Shown piece after piece: positions 14,776 through 23,402 of a stretch of 64,000 nucleotides of DNA (positions within the stretch are counted from its first letter, which is position 1; each line of letters opens with the position of its first letter). Location of the stretch: the NCBI RefSeq assembly GCF_005484965.1, contig NZ_CP034036.1:2356001-2420000 (forward strand). The letters are read 5' to 3'. The stretch is from Brenneria nigrifluens DSM 30175 = ATCC 13028 (GTDB lineage Bacteria > Pseudomonadota > Gammaproteobacteria > Enterobacterales > Enterobacteriaceae). Position numbers and translations under genes: made by a program. The notes beneath the pieces were generated by a model. The model saw only the letters and a list, made by a program, of their open reading frames with translations, had not been told where the DNA came from and made no database searches.

Positions 14776-15917
14776 TGAAAAAGAAATTGCTTGTCGCCGC
14801 CCTGTCGGCAGAAATCAATAAAGCCTCCCTCGGCGTCATCCAGTTGTTTCCGGCTGGCGAGTTCCGGGCGCGTGATGGCCGTCCCGAGGAATGCGATGCC
14901 TGGATTATGACCGCCGAAGTGGCGCAGACATTGATCGCGGCGGCAAACGCGCAGCAAACCCCTTACGTCATCGACTATGAACACCAAACCTTGCGGGCGG
15001 CTAAAAACGGCCTGCCCGCGCCCGCAGCCGGATGGTTTAAAACGCTGGAGTGGCGTGAGGGTGAAGGTCTGTTCGCAACAGATGTCACCTGGACAGACAG
15101 CGCCGCGCAGATGATTGCCGATGGTTCTTATCGCTTTATTTCCCCGGTTTTTTCATACGACAAGTCGGGCCGTGTCGTGCAGCTCTTGCACGCCGCGCTG
15201 ACGAATACCCCCGCCGTTGACGGTATGGACGAGGTCATGCTTGCCGCTGCCTCTCTGCTGGCCGTCGCATCATCACCCCAAGAGGACACTATGGACGAAC
15301 TACTTGAACGTCTGCGTTGGATGCTGAATTTGCCGGTTACGGCAACAGCTGAAGACATTATCGCCGAGCTGAATAAGTTGATTGATCAACTGACTACCAG
15401 CGCGACAGGCACAGCGGCCGCGTCATTCCAGACGTTATCCGCCACGCCGTTTAATTTGATTGAAAAGTTGACCCAGGATGCCGCTAACGTCGCCGCTCTC
15501 ACTGCGCAAGCCGCCAACCCCGACCCAGCCAAGTGGGTTTCTGTCGCGGTGATGCAGCAATCCGTTCAGGAAGCGCTGGCGACGGCCAACAACAATCTGG
15601 CGGCATTAGCTCAGCAGGAATGCACCGGGCTTATCACTGCCGCGTTGTCTGACGGCCGTTTACTTCCGGCGCAAAAAACGTGGGCGGAGCAGTTGGCAAT
15701 ATCGTCCCCGGACAGCCTGAAATCTTTCCTCAATTCTGCGCCGAAAATTGCCGCATTGACCACGACGCAGACCGGGGGCCAGCCGCCCGCTGGTACTAAA
15801 CCCAAACCGACCACCGAAACCGACGACGATGCTGTGGTTGATGTCGCCATCTGTAATCTGATGGGCGTCGATCCCGCCGAAGTCACCAAGTTTGTAACAG
15901 GAGAAGGCAATGAGTGA
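14775..15917 (+). CDS. prohead protease with scaffold domain (Mu I-like)
   Basis: The 380-aa product matches the Mu I protein family: GVIQLFPAGEFRARDGRP (residues 20-37), a VIDYEHQT segment with candidate catalytic H70, and YRFISPVFSYD with candidate S123. The N-terminal half is the assembly protease that processes scaffold and capsid. The C-terminal half (from about 173) is Ala/Gln/Thr-rich and helical, the scaffold part. An internal start produces scaffold alone. The ATG lies directly at the late promoter, with no ribosome-binding site. Confidence 0.88.
   Translation: MKKKLLVAALSAEINKASLGVIQLFPAGEFRARDGRPEECDAWIMTAEVAQTLIAAANAQQTPYVIDYEHQTLRAAKNGLPAPAAGWFKTLEWREGEGLFATDVTWTDSAAQMIADGSYRFISPVFSYDKSGRVVQLLHAALTNTPAVDGMDEVMLAAASLLAVASSPQEDTMDELLERLRWMLNLPVTATAEDIIAELNKLIDQLTTSATGTAAASFQTLSATPFNLIEKLTQDAANVAALTAQAANPDPAKWVSVAVMQQSVQEALATANNNLAALAQQECTGLITAALSDGRLLPAQKTWAEQLAISSPDSLKSFLNSAPKIAALTTTQTGGQPPAGTKPKPTTETDDDAVVDVAICNLMGVDPAEVTKFVTGEGNE
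15291..15917 (+). CDS. nested scaffold protein (Mu Z-like, internal in-frame start)
   Basis: An in-frame ATG at codon 173 of the protease gene is preceded by AAGAGGACACT, a strong ribosome-binding site with proper spacing; the protease start itself lacks one. The 208-aa product is the helical Ala/Gln-rich scaffold region, ending in the same acidic C-terminus. Mu makes scaffold Z from gene I in the same way. Confidence 0.75.
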   Translation: MDELLERLRWMLNLPVTATAEDIIAELNKLIDQLTTSATGTAAASFQTLSATPFNLIEKLTQDAANVAALTAQAANPDPAKWVSVAVMQQSVQEALATANNNLAALAQQECTGLITAALSDGRLLPAQKTWAEQLAISSPDSLKSFLNSAPKIAALTTTQTGGQPPAGTKPKPTTETDDDAVVDVAICNLMGVDPAEVTKFVTGEGNE

Positions 15918-16305
15918 TCGCAATACGCCCCACCGCGCCGGGCAACTGTTTGCCGTGCCGATTGCGCAGGCAACGGAAATTTTCGGCGGGCATCTGATTG
16001 CCGCCAACGCGGGCGGTTTCGCCGTTCCTGCCACCGCCACCGCCGCCCAGGTCACGCTCGGCGTCAGCGATGGCTGGGTGGACAACAGTACCGGCGAAAA
16101 TGGCGATGCCGATGCCATCGTTCGCCGTGGCCGAGCCTGGCTGTTCGCTAACTACGGCGGGGATGCGGTGACGCAAGCCCAGGTCGGCCAGGACTGTTTT
16201 GTCGTGGACAGCCAGACCGTGGCGAAAACCAGTAATGAAAATGCGCGCCCGATTGCCGGGAAAGTCCAGGCTATCAGCGCCGATGGCGTCTGGGTTCTGA
16301 TTTAA
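15910..16305 (+). CDS. head decoration-like protein (DUF2190-like)
   Basis: The 131-aa product is rich in beta-strand, small residues and Gly (GGHLIAANAGGFAVPATATAAQ, GRAWLFANYGG), similar to short decoration or stabilisation proteins placed before the capsid gene. It overlaps the protease gene by 8 nt. Family assignment is tentative; position is strong support. Confidence 0.65.
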   Translation: MSDRNTPHRAGQLFAVPIAQATEIFGGHLIAANAGGFAVPATATAAQVTLGVSDGWVDNSTGENGDADAIVRRGRAWLFANYGGDAVTQAQVGQDCFVVDSQTVAKTSNENARPIAGKVQAISADGVWVLI

Positions 16306-16316
16306 GGAGAAATACC

Positions 16317-17225
16317 GTGTTAGTGAATGTAAAAAACGTCAAGGCTGTTTTCGTTAATCTGAAAACAACCTTTCAAAAAGCGTTTACGCAAACGCCGTCA
16401 GACTGGAAAAAGGTAGCGATGGTCGTGCCGTCGACCGGCAAAGAAAACGATTATTCCTGGCTGTCGCGCTTTCCGAAGATGCGCGAATGGGTGGGCGATA
16501 AAGTCGTAAAAGCGCTGGCCGCGTTTAACTACACCATCCGTAATAAGGACTGGGAAGCCACAATCGAAGTCGACCGTAATGATATGGAAGACGATCAGAT
16601 TATGGGGCTTGCCATTCAGGCGCAGGCGGCGGGCCAGTCTGCGGCGGAGCTGCCCGCTGATATTGTCTTTGCCCTGGTCAGCGATGGTTTTAAAAACCTG
16701 TGTTATGACGGCCAGCCGTTCTTTGATACCGATCACCCCGTTCGGGGCCAGTCTGTATCGAATAAAGGCACGAAAAAGCTCTCTGTCGCCAGCCTGGCAG
16801 CCGCGAAAGCCAGCTATGGCGAAGCGCGTAAGACCTTGCGCAGCCTGAAAGACGAGGAAGGCGCATCCCTCAAGATTATGCCTAATCTGCTGGTTGTGCC
16901 GCCTGCGCTGGAAGATGACGCCAACTATCTGATGACCGCCGACCGCTTCCCGGATAACACGCCGAACCCGTACAAAGGTACGGCGGAGGTACTGGTCGCG
17001 CCGGAGCTGAAAACGGATACCGAATGGTTCCTGTTTGATACATCCAAACCGGTTAAGCCGCTGATTTACCAGGAGCGTAAAAAACCGGAGTTTGTCGAAC
17101 AGACGGACTACAACAACGATAACGTCTTTATGCGTAAGAAATTCCACTTTGGCGCAGAAGCCCGCGCCAACGGCGGCTACGCGTTCTGGCAGATGGCGTA
17201 TGGCTCTACCGGGGAGGACGCATAA
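16317..17225 (+). CDS. major capsid protein (Mu gpT-like), GTG start
   Basis: The 302-aa product matches the Mu T family in length and features: VKAVFVNLKTTFQKAF at the N-terminus, KVAMVVPSTGKENDYSWLSRFPKMREWVG, DRNDMEDDQIMG and LVVPPALEDDA. It is an HK97-like shell protein. The GTG at 16317 is supported by AAGGAGA at 16304-16310. Its TAA overlaps the next ATG. Confidence 0.92.
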   Translation: MLVNVKNVKAVFVNLKTTFQKAFTQTPSDWKKVAMVVPSTGKENDYSWLSRFPKMREWVGDKVVKALAAFNYTIRNKDWEATIEVDRNDMEDDQIMGLAIQAQAAGQSAAELPADIVFALVSDGFKNLCYDGQPFFDTDHPVRGQSVSNKGTKKLSVASLAAAKASYGEARKTLRSLKDEEGASLKIMPNLLVVPPALEDDANYLMTADRFPDNTPNPYKGTAEVLVAPELKTDTEWFLFDTSKPVKPLIYQERKKPEFVEQTDYNNDNVFMRKKFHFGAEARANGGYAFWQMAYGSTGEDA

Positions 17226-17596
17226 TGCCGGTGCAAATTACTGCGAAGCGTGACGGTTTCCGCCGCTGTGGCATCGCCCATAGCGAGAAAACCCAAACTT
17301 ACCCTGATGACCATTTCACCGCTGAGCAACTGGCGACGCTGGAATCTGAACCGATGCTGGTCGTGGTTCGCGTCAGCGATAAGCAAGCCTCCGGCAAAGA
17401 TGCGGTACAGGATTTAGCCGCCGCTCAGGCTCGCATTGTTGAACTGGAAACCGCGTCGAAACAGGCCGTAGCGGATAACGATGAGCTTAAAGCTGAATTG
17501 GCTACCGTGCAGGAAAACCTTACTGCCGTGACGGCCGAACGCGATGCTTTATCCGCGCAGTTAGCGGCGACCGATACCGATAAGGCGAAAAAATAA
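17225..17596 (+). CDS. FluMu-type neck/head protein with N-terminal FluMu domain
   Basis: The 123-aa product begins with the short FluMu-type module (VQITAKRDGFRRCGIAHSEKTQTYPDDHF), followed by a coiled coil (residues 60-118, AQARIVELETASKQ). Similar proteins follow the capsid gene in Haemophilus Mu-like phages (HI1506 type). Overlaps of TAATG type on both sides show tight coupling. Confidence 0.75.
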   Translation: MPVQITAKRDGFRRCGIAHSEKTQTYPDDHFTAEQLATLESEPMLVVVRVSDKQASGKDAVQDLAAAQARIVELETASKQAVADNDELKAELATVQENLTAVTAERDALSAQLAATDTDKAKK

Positions 17597-18027
17597 TGTA
17601 CGCGGCCCGTGACGATATGGTGCTGGCATTCGGTGAGCGCGAGTGTGTTTCACTCACCGACCGTGACTTTACCGGCGATATTGACGACGCGGTGCTGAAT
17701 GGCGCGTTAGACCGCGCCAGTGCGGAGATCGACAGCTATCTGGCTGGGCGCTATCCGGTGCCCTGGCCGGATACGCCGCGCATTCTTGTCGGCCGCTGCT
17801 GTGATATCGCCCGCTATCTTTTGTGCGGCGCGGGTACGCAGATGACCGATGAAATCCGCGCTCGTTATGAAGATGCGATCCGCTATCTGGAGCGTGTCGC
17901 AGATGGGCGCATCACATTGGGCCGCACCGCCGACGGTCAAGTTGTACAACAGTCCAGCTCAGGGGCGCGTTTCCAGTCTGCTGGTCGCGCATTTGACCGG
18001 GATTCTACGCGTGGAGGCGCATTTTGA
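17596..18027 (+). CDS. DUF1320 head completion protein (Mu gp36-like)
   Basis: The 143-aa product has the family start MYAARDDMVLAFGERE and DDAVLNGALDRASAEIDSYLAGRYPVPWP, typical of DUF1320 connector proteins of Mu-like and related phages. It probably forms part of the head-tail connector. The TAATG overlap upstream and TTGA overlap downstream place it in one unit. Confidence 0.88.
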   Translation: MYAARDDMVLAFGERECVSLTDRDFTGDIDDAVLNGALDRASAEIDSYLAGRYPVPWPDTPRILVGRCCDIARYLLCGAGTQMTDEIRARYEDAIRYLERVADGRITLGRTADGQVVQQSSSGARFQSAGRAFDRDSTRGGAF

Positions 18028-18689
18028 TTATCAGGGATATTGAGCAGGCTATCGTTGATCGCCTCAAAAAAGGGCTGGGACGCATGACGCCTAACGTGTG
18101 CTCGTATGGCGGCGAATTGGACGGCGAACCTGCCGAGGTTGCCCGCGCCATGCCTGCCGTGTGGGTGACGTTCGGCGGCGTCCAGAACACGCAAAACGCC
18201 AATATCGGCAAACGGAAGTACAAAACAGCCGGGCGTTTTGTGGTGATTGTCGGCGAGCGCAGCGTACGCAGTGAAGAGGCCTCGCGCCACGGCGGCGCAC
18301 GGCTTGACGAGGTCGGCACTTATCGCATGGTCGAAGCGGTGCGCCGGTTGCTGGCCGGGCAGGACTTGACCGAGTCGGGAGTGAAGATAGCGGCGTTGAT
18401 GCCCGGCCGGGTGCGCCCGCTGTTCAACACCAAACTGGAGAGCCAGGCGCTGTCGGTCTTTGCGTGTGAGTTCGATACGGTGTGGATGGAATCGGCGCTG
18501 GAAAACGGCAAATACCCGCTGGAAGGCCCGTCGCCGTTCCACCCGGACAGCATCTTCAACGGCTACCACGGCGCGGTCAGTGAGGACGATCCGGACTGGC
18601 TGCGTACCCATATCAGCTATGACATTCCACAGACGGCTACATTGCCGGATGCAGAGGACATGATTAACCATGAGCAAAATAACGGTTAA
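18024..18689 (+). CDS. DUF1834 protein (Mu gp37-like), TTG start
   Basis: The 221-aa product matches DUF1834 (IEQAIVDRLKKGLG start; LMPGRVRPLFN and DTVWMESALENG later). It is a neck or tail completion protein. The TTG start at 18024 overlaps the previous TGA and is preceded by GTGGAGGCG, so TTG rather than a later ATG is preferred. Overlaps the next gene by 20 nt. Confidence 0.82.
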   Translation: MIIRDIEQAIVDRLKKGLGRMTPNVCSYGGELDGEPAEVARAMPAVWVTFGGVQNTQNANIGKRKYKTAGRFVVIVGERSVRSEEASRHGGARLDEVGTYRMVEAVRRLLAGQDLTESGVKIAALMPGRVRPLFNTKLESQALSVFACEFDTVWMESALENGKYPLEGPSPFHPDSIFNGYHGAVSEDDPDWLRTHISYDIPQTATLPDAEDMINHEQNNG

Positions 18690-18885
18690 AGCGGCAGCGG
18701 GGGTAACGGTGCCGCGCGAAGATAATCCCCGCCGCTATATCGACAGCGCCAACGGCGTAACGGTTGAACGTTCGGCGTATTACCTGCGCCGACTCGCGGA
18801 TGGCGACCTTATCGACGTCACCGCCAAACCAGCGGCAGCAGCAAAGGGCGAGACTAACGAGGGGGTGACCAGTGGCAAGTCCTAA
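18670..18885 (+). CDS. DUF2635 small tail protein (Mu gp38-like)
   Basis: The 71-aa product carries the DUF2635 signature (VKAAAGVTVPREDNPRRYI, YYLRRLADGDLI). Such proteins sit just before the tail sheath gene in Mu-like phages; the function is not established. Confidence 0.82.
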   Translation: MSKITVKAAAGVTVPREDNPRRYIDSANGVTVERSAYYLRRLADGDLIDVTAKPAAAAKGETNEGVTSGKS

Positions 18886-20293
18886 CGTCAGCTTTGACAA
18901 TATTCCCAGCAGTATCCGCAAGCCTGGGAAATATTTTGAGTTCAATACCCGCCTGGCGGTGCGTACCTTGCCGACCAACCAGCAAAAAGTATTGATCATC
19001 GCCCAGATGCTGGATTCCGGCACTGCCGAACCGTTGCAGGCCGTTAATATTTTCTCCGATGATGAGGCGGCGACGTTGTTCGGGCAAGGCTCGATGGCGC
19101 ACATCATGGCCGCCGAGGCGATCGGTTGTTACAGCTATTTGCAGCTACAAATCATCGGGATTCGTGATGCGCAGGCGGCGCTGAAAGCCACGGGCAAGAT
19201 TACCATCACCGGCCCGGCAGGCGGCGCGGGAACACTTAGCGCCTGGGTGGGTTCGACGCGTATCGATGTCGCCGTATCGGCGGACGATACCGCCGACGTG
19301 CTGGCCGATGCGCTGGTGACGGCGATCGGCCAAAAAACCGCGCTACCGGTCACGGCTGCTGCTGCCGCTGGCGTCGTGACGTTGACCGCCAAAAATGGCG
19401 GCGCAGCGGGTAATGATATCGTTCTGCGTACCAGTACCACCGCCACGGGCATTACCGCCGCCGTAACCGCGATGGCGGGCGGCGAAAATGACCCGGATAT
19501 CGCGCCGGCGCTGGCGGCGGTGTTTGCGGCCGGACACAACATCATTGTTTGCCCGTACGCCACCCAGGACGCATTAACGGTATTGCGTACCCATATCGAT
19601 AATGTCAGCGGCCCGATGGAGCAGCGCGGCGCAGTCGGTATTGCGGGCTGGCGTAAATCGTTGTCTACCGGCACCACGTTAGCCTCATCAATCAATAAAG
19701 GGCGCATTACTATCGGCTGGCATCCCGGCTCGGTAAAAACGCCCGCGCAGATTGCGGCGGCATATGGCGCGGTGATGGCAAGCGAAGAAGATCCGGCGCG
19801 GCCATTGAATACGTTGGCTATGACGACGCTGGATGTGACCGCGCTGGAAGACCGCCTCGGCCGTACAGAACAGGAAAATGCGCTGTATAACGGCCTGACG
19901 CCGTTTGAAATCGGCCCCGGCGACACGGTGCAGATTGTGCGGGCTATCAGTACCTACACCAAAAACGCCGAGGGCGTGGACGATGTTTCACTGCTGGATA
20001 TCACCACCATTCGCACGCTGGACTATGTGCGTAAAGCCTGCCGTGAGCGCATCGCCTTGCGATTCCCGCGCGACAAGTTAAGTTCGCGCACGCCTGACCG
20101 CGTTCGCAGTGAGCTATTGGACGTGCTCTATAAGCTCGAAGAGCTGGAGATTGTCGAAGAAGTTGAAGCCAACAAGGCGATGCTGATTGTCGAGCGCGAC
20201 TCTCAGGATGTTAACCGCCTGGATGCGGCAATCCCCTGCGACGTCGTTAATGGTCTGCATGTGTTCGCCGGCCGCATTGATCTGCTGTTGTAA
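18872..20293 (+). CDS. tail sheath protein (Mu L-like), GTG start
   Basis: The 473-aa product is the contractile sheath subunit: SFDNIPSSIRKPGKYFEFNTRL at the N-terminus, LGRTEQENALYNGLTPFEI and a C-terminal domain with VNGLHVFAGRIDLLL. The Ala/Gly/Thr-rich stretch at residues 105-210 is the variable outer domain. The GTG at 18872 is preceded by GAGGGGG; the start overlaps DUF2635 by 14 nt. Confidence 0.92.
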   Translation: MASPNVSFDNIPSSIRKPGKYFEFNTRLAVRTLPTNQQKVLIIAQMLDSGTAEPLQAVNIFSDDEAATLFGQGSMAHIMAAEAIGCYSYLQLQIIGIRDAQAALKATGKITITGPAGGAGTLSAWVGSTRIDVAVSADDTADVLADALVTAIGQKTALPVTAAAAAGVVTLTAKNGGAAGNDIVLRTSTTATGITAAVTAMAGGENDPDIAPALAAVFAAGHNIIVCPYATQDALTVLRTHIDNVSGPMEQRGAVGIAGWRKSLSTGTTLASSINKGRITIGWHPGSVKTPAQIAAAYGAVMASEEDPARPLNTLAMTTLDVTALEDRLGRTEQENALYNGLTPFEIGPGDTVQIVRAISTYTKNAEGVDDVSLLDITTIRTLDYVRKACRERIALRFPRDKLSSRTPDRVRSELLDVLYKLEELEIVEEVEANKAMLIVERDSQDVNRLDAAIPCDVVNGLHVFAGRIDLLL

Positions 20294-20305
20294 GGAGTCC
20301 TGATA

Positions 20306-20683
20306 ATGGCATTAGAAGAATATGTCGGCGCGATTGTCCTGGAAGTTGACGGCCAGGAAATCGAGTGTACCGACCTGAAGGAAGACACCAACACCGGGCG
20401 TAAGCTGGTAAAGACCATGAACCGCACCGGGCGCTCAAAAGGCTTTTCTCGCGGCATTGCCGAGTACCAGGTCACGGTATCGGTGGTGATCCCGCTGAGC
20501 GGCGATCTGGACTGGGAAGGCATGGAAGGCGTCAAAATTACCCAGTATCCGGTCAGCGGCAGCGGCGGTAAGCGGGTGTCGTTCCTGGATTGTTTCAGTA
20601 CCCAGGTCGGCGCTCAGTACACCGTTGATAACGAAGCGAAACGCGATATCACGTTCAACGCGTTGCGCCGGATTGAGGAATGA
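20306..20683 (+). CDS. tail tube protein (Mu M-like)
   Basis: The 125-aa product matches the Mu gpM tube family (MALEEYVGAIVLEVDGQEIE, TMNRTGRSKGFSRGI, LDWEGMEGVKITQYP). It follows the sheath with a 12-nt gap holding AAGGAG and overlaps the chaperone gene (ATGA). Confidence 0.9.
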   Translation: MALEEYVGAIVLEVDGQEIECTDLKEDTNTGRKLVKTMNRTGRSKGFSRGIAEYQVTVSVVIPLSGDLDWEGMEGVKITQYPVSGSGGKRVSFLDCFSTQVGAQYTVDNEAKRDITFNALRRIEE

Positions 20684-21066
20684 TGATGGAAAAGAACAAC
20701 TTACTACACGGCATTGAGGTAGACGGCCAGCGTCATTTCGGTTTCTCTGTTCGCCTTCCGGTCGTCGGCGATACCATTGCGGCGCTGGAAGAAACTCAGG
20801 AAGAGAAAGGCACCACGGAAGGCGCGGCGGCGTTGATGCACTATCGTGTCGGCATCCTCTCCAATGTGCTAACGCTGGATGGCGTAGAGAAAGACAAAGT
20901 CACCACCGAGTTGCTGTTAAAGCAGCTATCAGATGATGACTTTGATCTCATCGATGCGCAAATCTCCGCCGTTAAAAAAAAGCTGATGGAATCGAGAGCG
21001 CCCTTGTCGGATACCGCACCATCATCCTCGCCCTCGGCCGATACGGCATCAAAAGGCAGCAAATAG
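20680..21066 (+). CDS. tail assembly chaperone, unshifted product (Mu gp41-like)
   Basis: The 128-aa product lies between tube and tape measure, the universal place of tail assembly chaperones. It has the short form's features: GIEVDGQRHFGFSVRLPVVGDTI and a helical middle ending near a KKK stretch. A slippery heptamer at 20976-20982 lets some ribosomes continue in the -1 frame. Confidence 0.82.
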   Translation: MMMEKNNLLHGIEVDGQRHFGFSVRLPVVGDTIAALEETQEEKGTTEGAAALMHYRVGILSNVLTLDGVEKDKVTTELLLKQLSDDDFDLIDAQISAVKKKLMESRAPLSDTAPSSSPSADTASKGSK

Positions 21067-21212
21067 AAGCGATGAGCCGTTCTGAACTGGACGGCTATAT
21101 CAACGCGCTGGCCCGGCTGCATGGCAAGAAGCCCACAGCCGGGGATGCCAAAACCTCCCGTAAAGTGAAGTCCCTACGCCAAAAACGCCCGACAAAGAAA
21201 CGGAGAAAGTAA
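20680..21212 (+). CDS. tail assembly chaperone, predicted -1 frameshift product (177 aa)
   Basis: After 101 zero-frame codons, a -1 shift at A AAA AAG opens a frame of 76 sense codons to the TAA at 21210-21212. This frame encodes an ESALVGYRTIILALGRYGI segment, a helix and a highly basic C-terminus, and ends 3 nt before the tape measure ATG. The extension would be made at a fixed ratio to the short form and bind the tape measure, as in lambda G/GT. The frameshift has not been measured here. Confidence 0.75.
20976..20982 (+). promoter_or_regulatory. programmed -1 ribosomal frameshift site (A AAA AAG)
   Basis: Zero-frame codons are GTT AAA AAA AAG CTG, giving the heptamer A AAA AAG in the correct phase. 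This is the motif used by E. coli dnaX. The -1 frame beyond it is open across the rest of the inter-gene region, and no other gene explains it. Confidence 0.75.
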
Positions 21213-21215
21213 GCA

Positions 21216-23402
21216 ATGGCCCGCAATCTGCAACTGGCGCTGACATTATCGGCGCGTGATACCGGCTCTAAAGTGCTGCGCAAAGCGATGCAGGATGCCG
21301 TCGCGCAGACCAAAGCGGCGGAGAAAGCCGGTGACGAGCTGGCGAAGTCGCAGCAGCAGAACAGCCAGCAAGGCATCCGGGCGTCACGCTCCTTGAGTGA
21401 GGAGTTTCGACGGGCCAATAGCGCCCGTTCTACGCTGGGCATTCGCTCCGAGCGCGAGATCCAGCGTGAAATCCAGCAGACTATCGCGGCATACAGCCGG
21501 TTAACCCGGACGGGGGTAATGTCGGCCAACGAGCAGGCGCGGGCGTTCGATGCGATGACGCAGCGCGTTAGCCGGTTGCGTGGCGAGTTGGGCAGTACGG
21601 CGCAAACCGTCAGCCGGATGGATAAGCTGCGGGGCATTGGCTCCGGTGCGATGGCCGTGGCGGGGGGCATTGCGGCCGGGGCGGCGGTGCTGATGCGGCC
21701 GGTCAGCAATACCATGACGTATGAGCAAACGCTTGCAAACATGGCGAACACGGCGTTTTCAGACAGAAAGACCGTGGCCGGGCGGCGTAGCGGTATGCAA
21801 GAAATGGATTCGTTGATCAGGAATTCCGTGAAGACTGGCGGCGGGACAAAAGAAGATGCGGCCAATACATTAAATGAAATGCTGGCATCTGGCGAGGTCG
21901 ATATGTCATCGGCCAAAACGCTATTACCGCTGTTGCAGAAATATTCAACGGCCAGCGGAGCCAGTTCGACGGACTTGTCCCAGATAGCGATCCGCTTAAA
22001 GCAAACGTTCGGTGTTGAAGACAAGGACATGGGTAAAGCCCTGAACATGGCTATTGCCGCCGGACAATCGGGCGGTTTCGAATTGTCGGATATGGCTAAA
22101 TGGTTGCCGCAACAGTTAGCTGCGGCAAGCAATAACGGCATGAAAGGATTGGACGATTTTGCCGTTTTACTGGGTGTTAACCAGGCGGCGAAAATCACCG
22201 CAGGTACGAGCGATGAGGCCGGGAACAATGTGGTAAACCTGCTGGCGAAAATTACCAGCCAGGATGCAGCGAATGCTGCCGCTAAAGTCAAGGTGAACGG
22301 TAAAGGAATAGATTTACCTGGCAGCTTATCTAACGCTCAGGGGAAGGGATTGAATTCCCTTGATGCGTTTGTCGCTATCATTGATAAAGTCGTTGCCAGT
22401 AACCCCGCGTACAAAAAGCTGGATGCAAAACTGGCATCTTCTACCGGTGATGATCGTCGTCAAATTATGGAGTCTCAGGCAAAGATTCTGGAAGGTTCGG
22501 CCGTTGGGCAGATCATCGCAGACCGACAGGCGCTGATGGCCTTAATTGGGTATCGCAGCAATCGGCAGTATGCTCAAGGTGTTATCACCGACGTAAACGC
22601 TCAGCGCAATCTTCCGGCCGGAGAAACCGCTGGCGATCTTAACTTCTCCCTCATGTCAGATACCGCTGGTTTCAAAGCGCAGCAATTAAAAAATACCGCC
22701 GATTTCGCGCAAATAGATAGCACTGGTGGGTTATCTAAGGCACTTGGCGATGTCTCTGACAAGTTGGTCAAATATGCAGACCAATACCCTGGGTTAACCA
22801 CTGCACTATCGGGGGCTACTACGGGGATCCAAGTGCTGGGAGCAGGTGCGGCCACGGCTGGCGGGATATTGGCCGCATGGAAAATGCTGGGAGGTAATGG
22901 AGGTATAAATCCGCCGAGTATTCCACCTGGCCCTACTGCCCCGCCAAATGTTCCAGGCGTACGCCTTCCTCCCTGGCTAAGCCGCTTGGGCGGTTTGGCT
23001 CGATTTGCTGGTAAGGCATTGGTTCCACTTGGTGTTTATCAAGCCGCCGAAGATGCCCCGCTTGTGAAGGTCGAACGCGGTGATGCAACGGCGCGCGCCC
23101 GTCTTAATGCTAATCAATATTCTACTGACTTAGCGCGTTGGCAGGATAGTCAGCGCGCGATTCCCGGCGCTCTGGATGCCTGGGATGAAATCAAATCATG
23201 GTGGGCCAGACCGACAACCATCGGCGCAGACAATCCGGCATTTCAGGGGGTTCCTTCTTATCTCATGCCGCCCCAGTCGCCACAAAATAATCAGCAAATC
23301 CAGATAAATACAAAACTTGAGCTGGATGGTCGGGTCATCGCCGAAGCGGTTAACGAAGTCAACGGCCAGCAGGCCGCGCGCGGCTCTAACGGGGGGTATT
23401 AA
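21216..23402 (+). CDS. tape measure protein (Mu gp42-like)
   Basis: The 728-aa product sets tail length. It has an N-terminal coiled coil (residues 20-120), a Gly/Ala hydrophobic segment near 143-165 (GSGAMAVAGGIAAGAAVLM), and the phage TMP core (ANMANTAFSDRKTVAGRRSGMQEMDS). A second hydrophobic stretch lies near 535-555. It directly follows the frameshifted chaperone, as expected. Its TAA overlaps the next ATG. Confidence 0.9.
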   Translation: MARNLQLALTLSARDTGSKVLRKAMQDAVAQTKAAEKAGDELAKSQQQNSQQGIRASRSLSEEFRRANSARSTLGIRSEREIQREIQQTIAAYSRLTRTGVMSANEQARAFDAMTQRVSRLRGELGSTAQTVSRMDKLRGIGSGAMAVAGGIAAGAAVLMRPVSNTMTYEQTLANMANTAFSDRKTVAGRRSGMQEMDSLIRNSVKTGGGTKEDAANTLNEMLASGEVDMSSAKTLLPLLQKYSTASGASSTDLSQIAIRLKQTFGVEDKDMGKALNMAIAAGQSGGFELSDMAKWLPQQLAAASNNGMKGLDDFAVLLGVNQAAKITAGTSDEAGNNVVNLLAKITSQDAANAAAKVKVNGKGIDLPGSLSNAQGKGLNSLDAFVAIIDKVVASNPAYKKLDAKLASSTGDDRRQIMESQAKILEGSAVGQIIADRQALMALIGYRSNRQYAQGVITDVNAQRNLPAGETAGDLNFSLMSDTAGFKAQQLKNTADFAQIDSTGGLSKALGDVSDKLVKYADQYPGLTTALSGATTGIQVLGAGAATAGGILAAWKMLGGNGGINPPSIPPGPTAPPNVPGVRLPPWLSRLGGLARFAGKALVPLGVYQAAEDAPLVKVERGDATARARLNANQYSTDLARWQDSQRAIPGALDAWDEIKSWWARPTTIGADNPAFQGVPSYLMPPQSPQNNQQIQINTKLELDGRVIAEAVNEVNGQQAARGSNGGY

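Noticed and set aside
16398..17147. 249-codon frame opposite the capsid gene
   Set aside because: Arg/Gln-rich shadow of the capsid gene; no family pattern.
19135..19926. 263-codon frame opposite the sheath gene
   Set aside because: Ala/Val-rich shadow of the variable sheath domain.
21095..22291. 398-codon open frame opposite the tape measure gene
   Set aside because: Low-complexity Ala/Ser/Leu translation and no ribosome-binding site; a mirror of GC-rich coding on the other strand.
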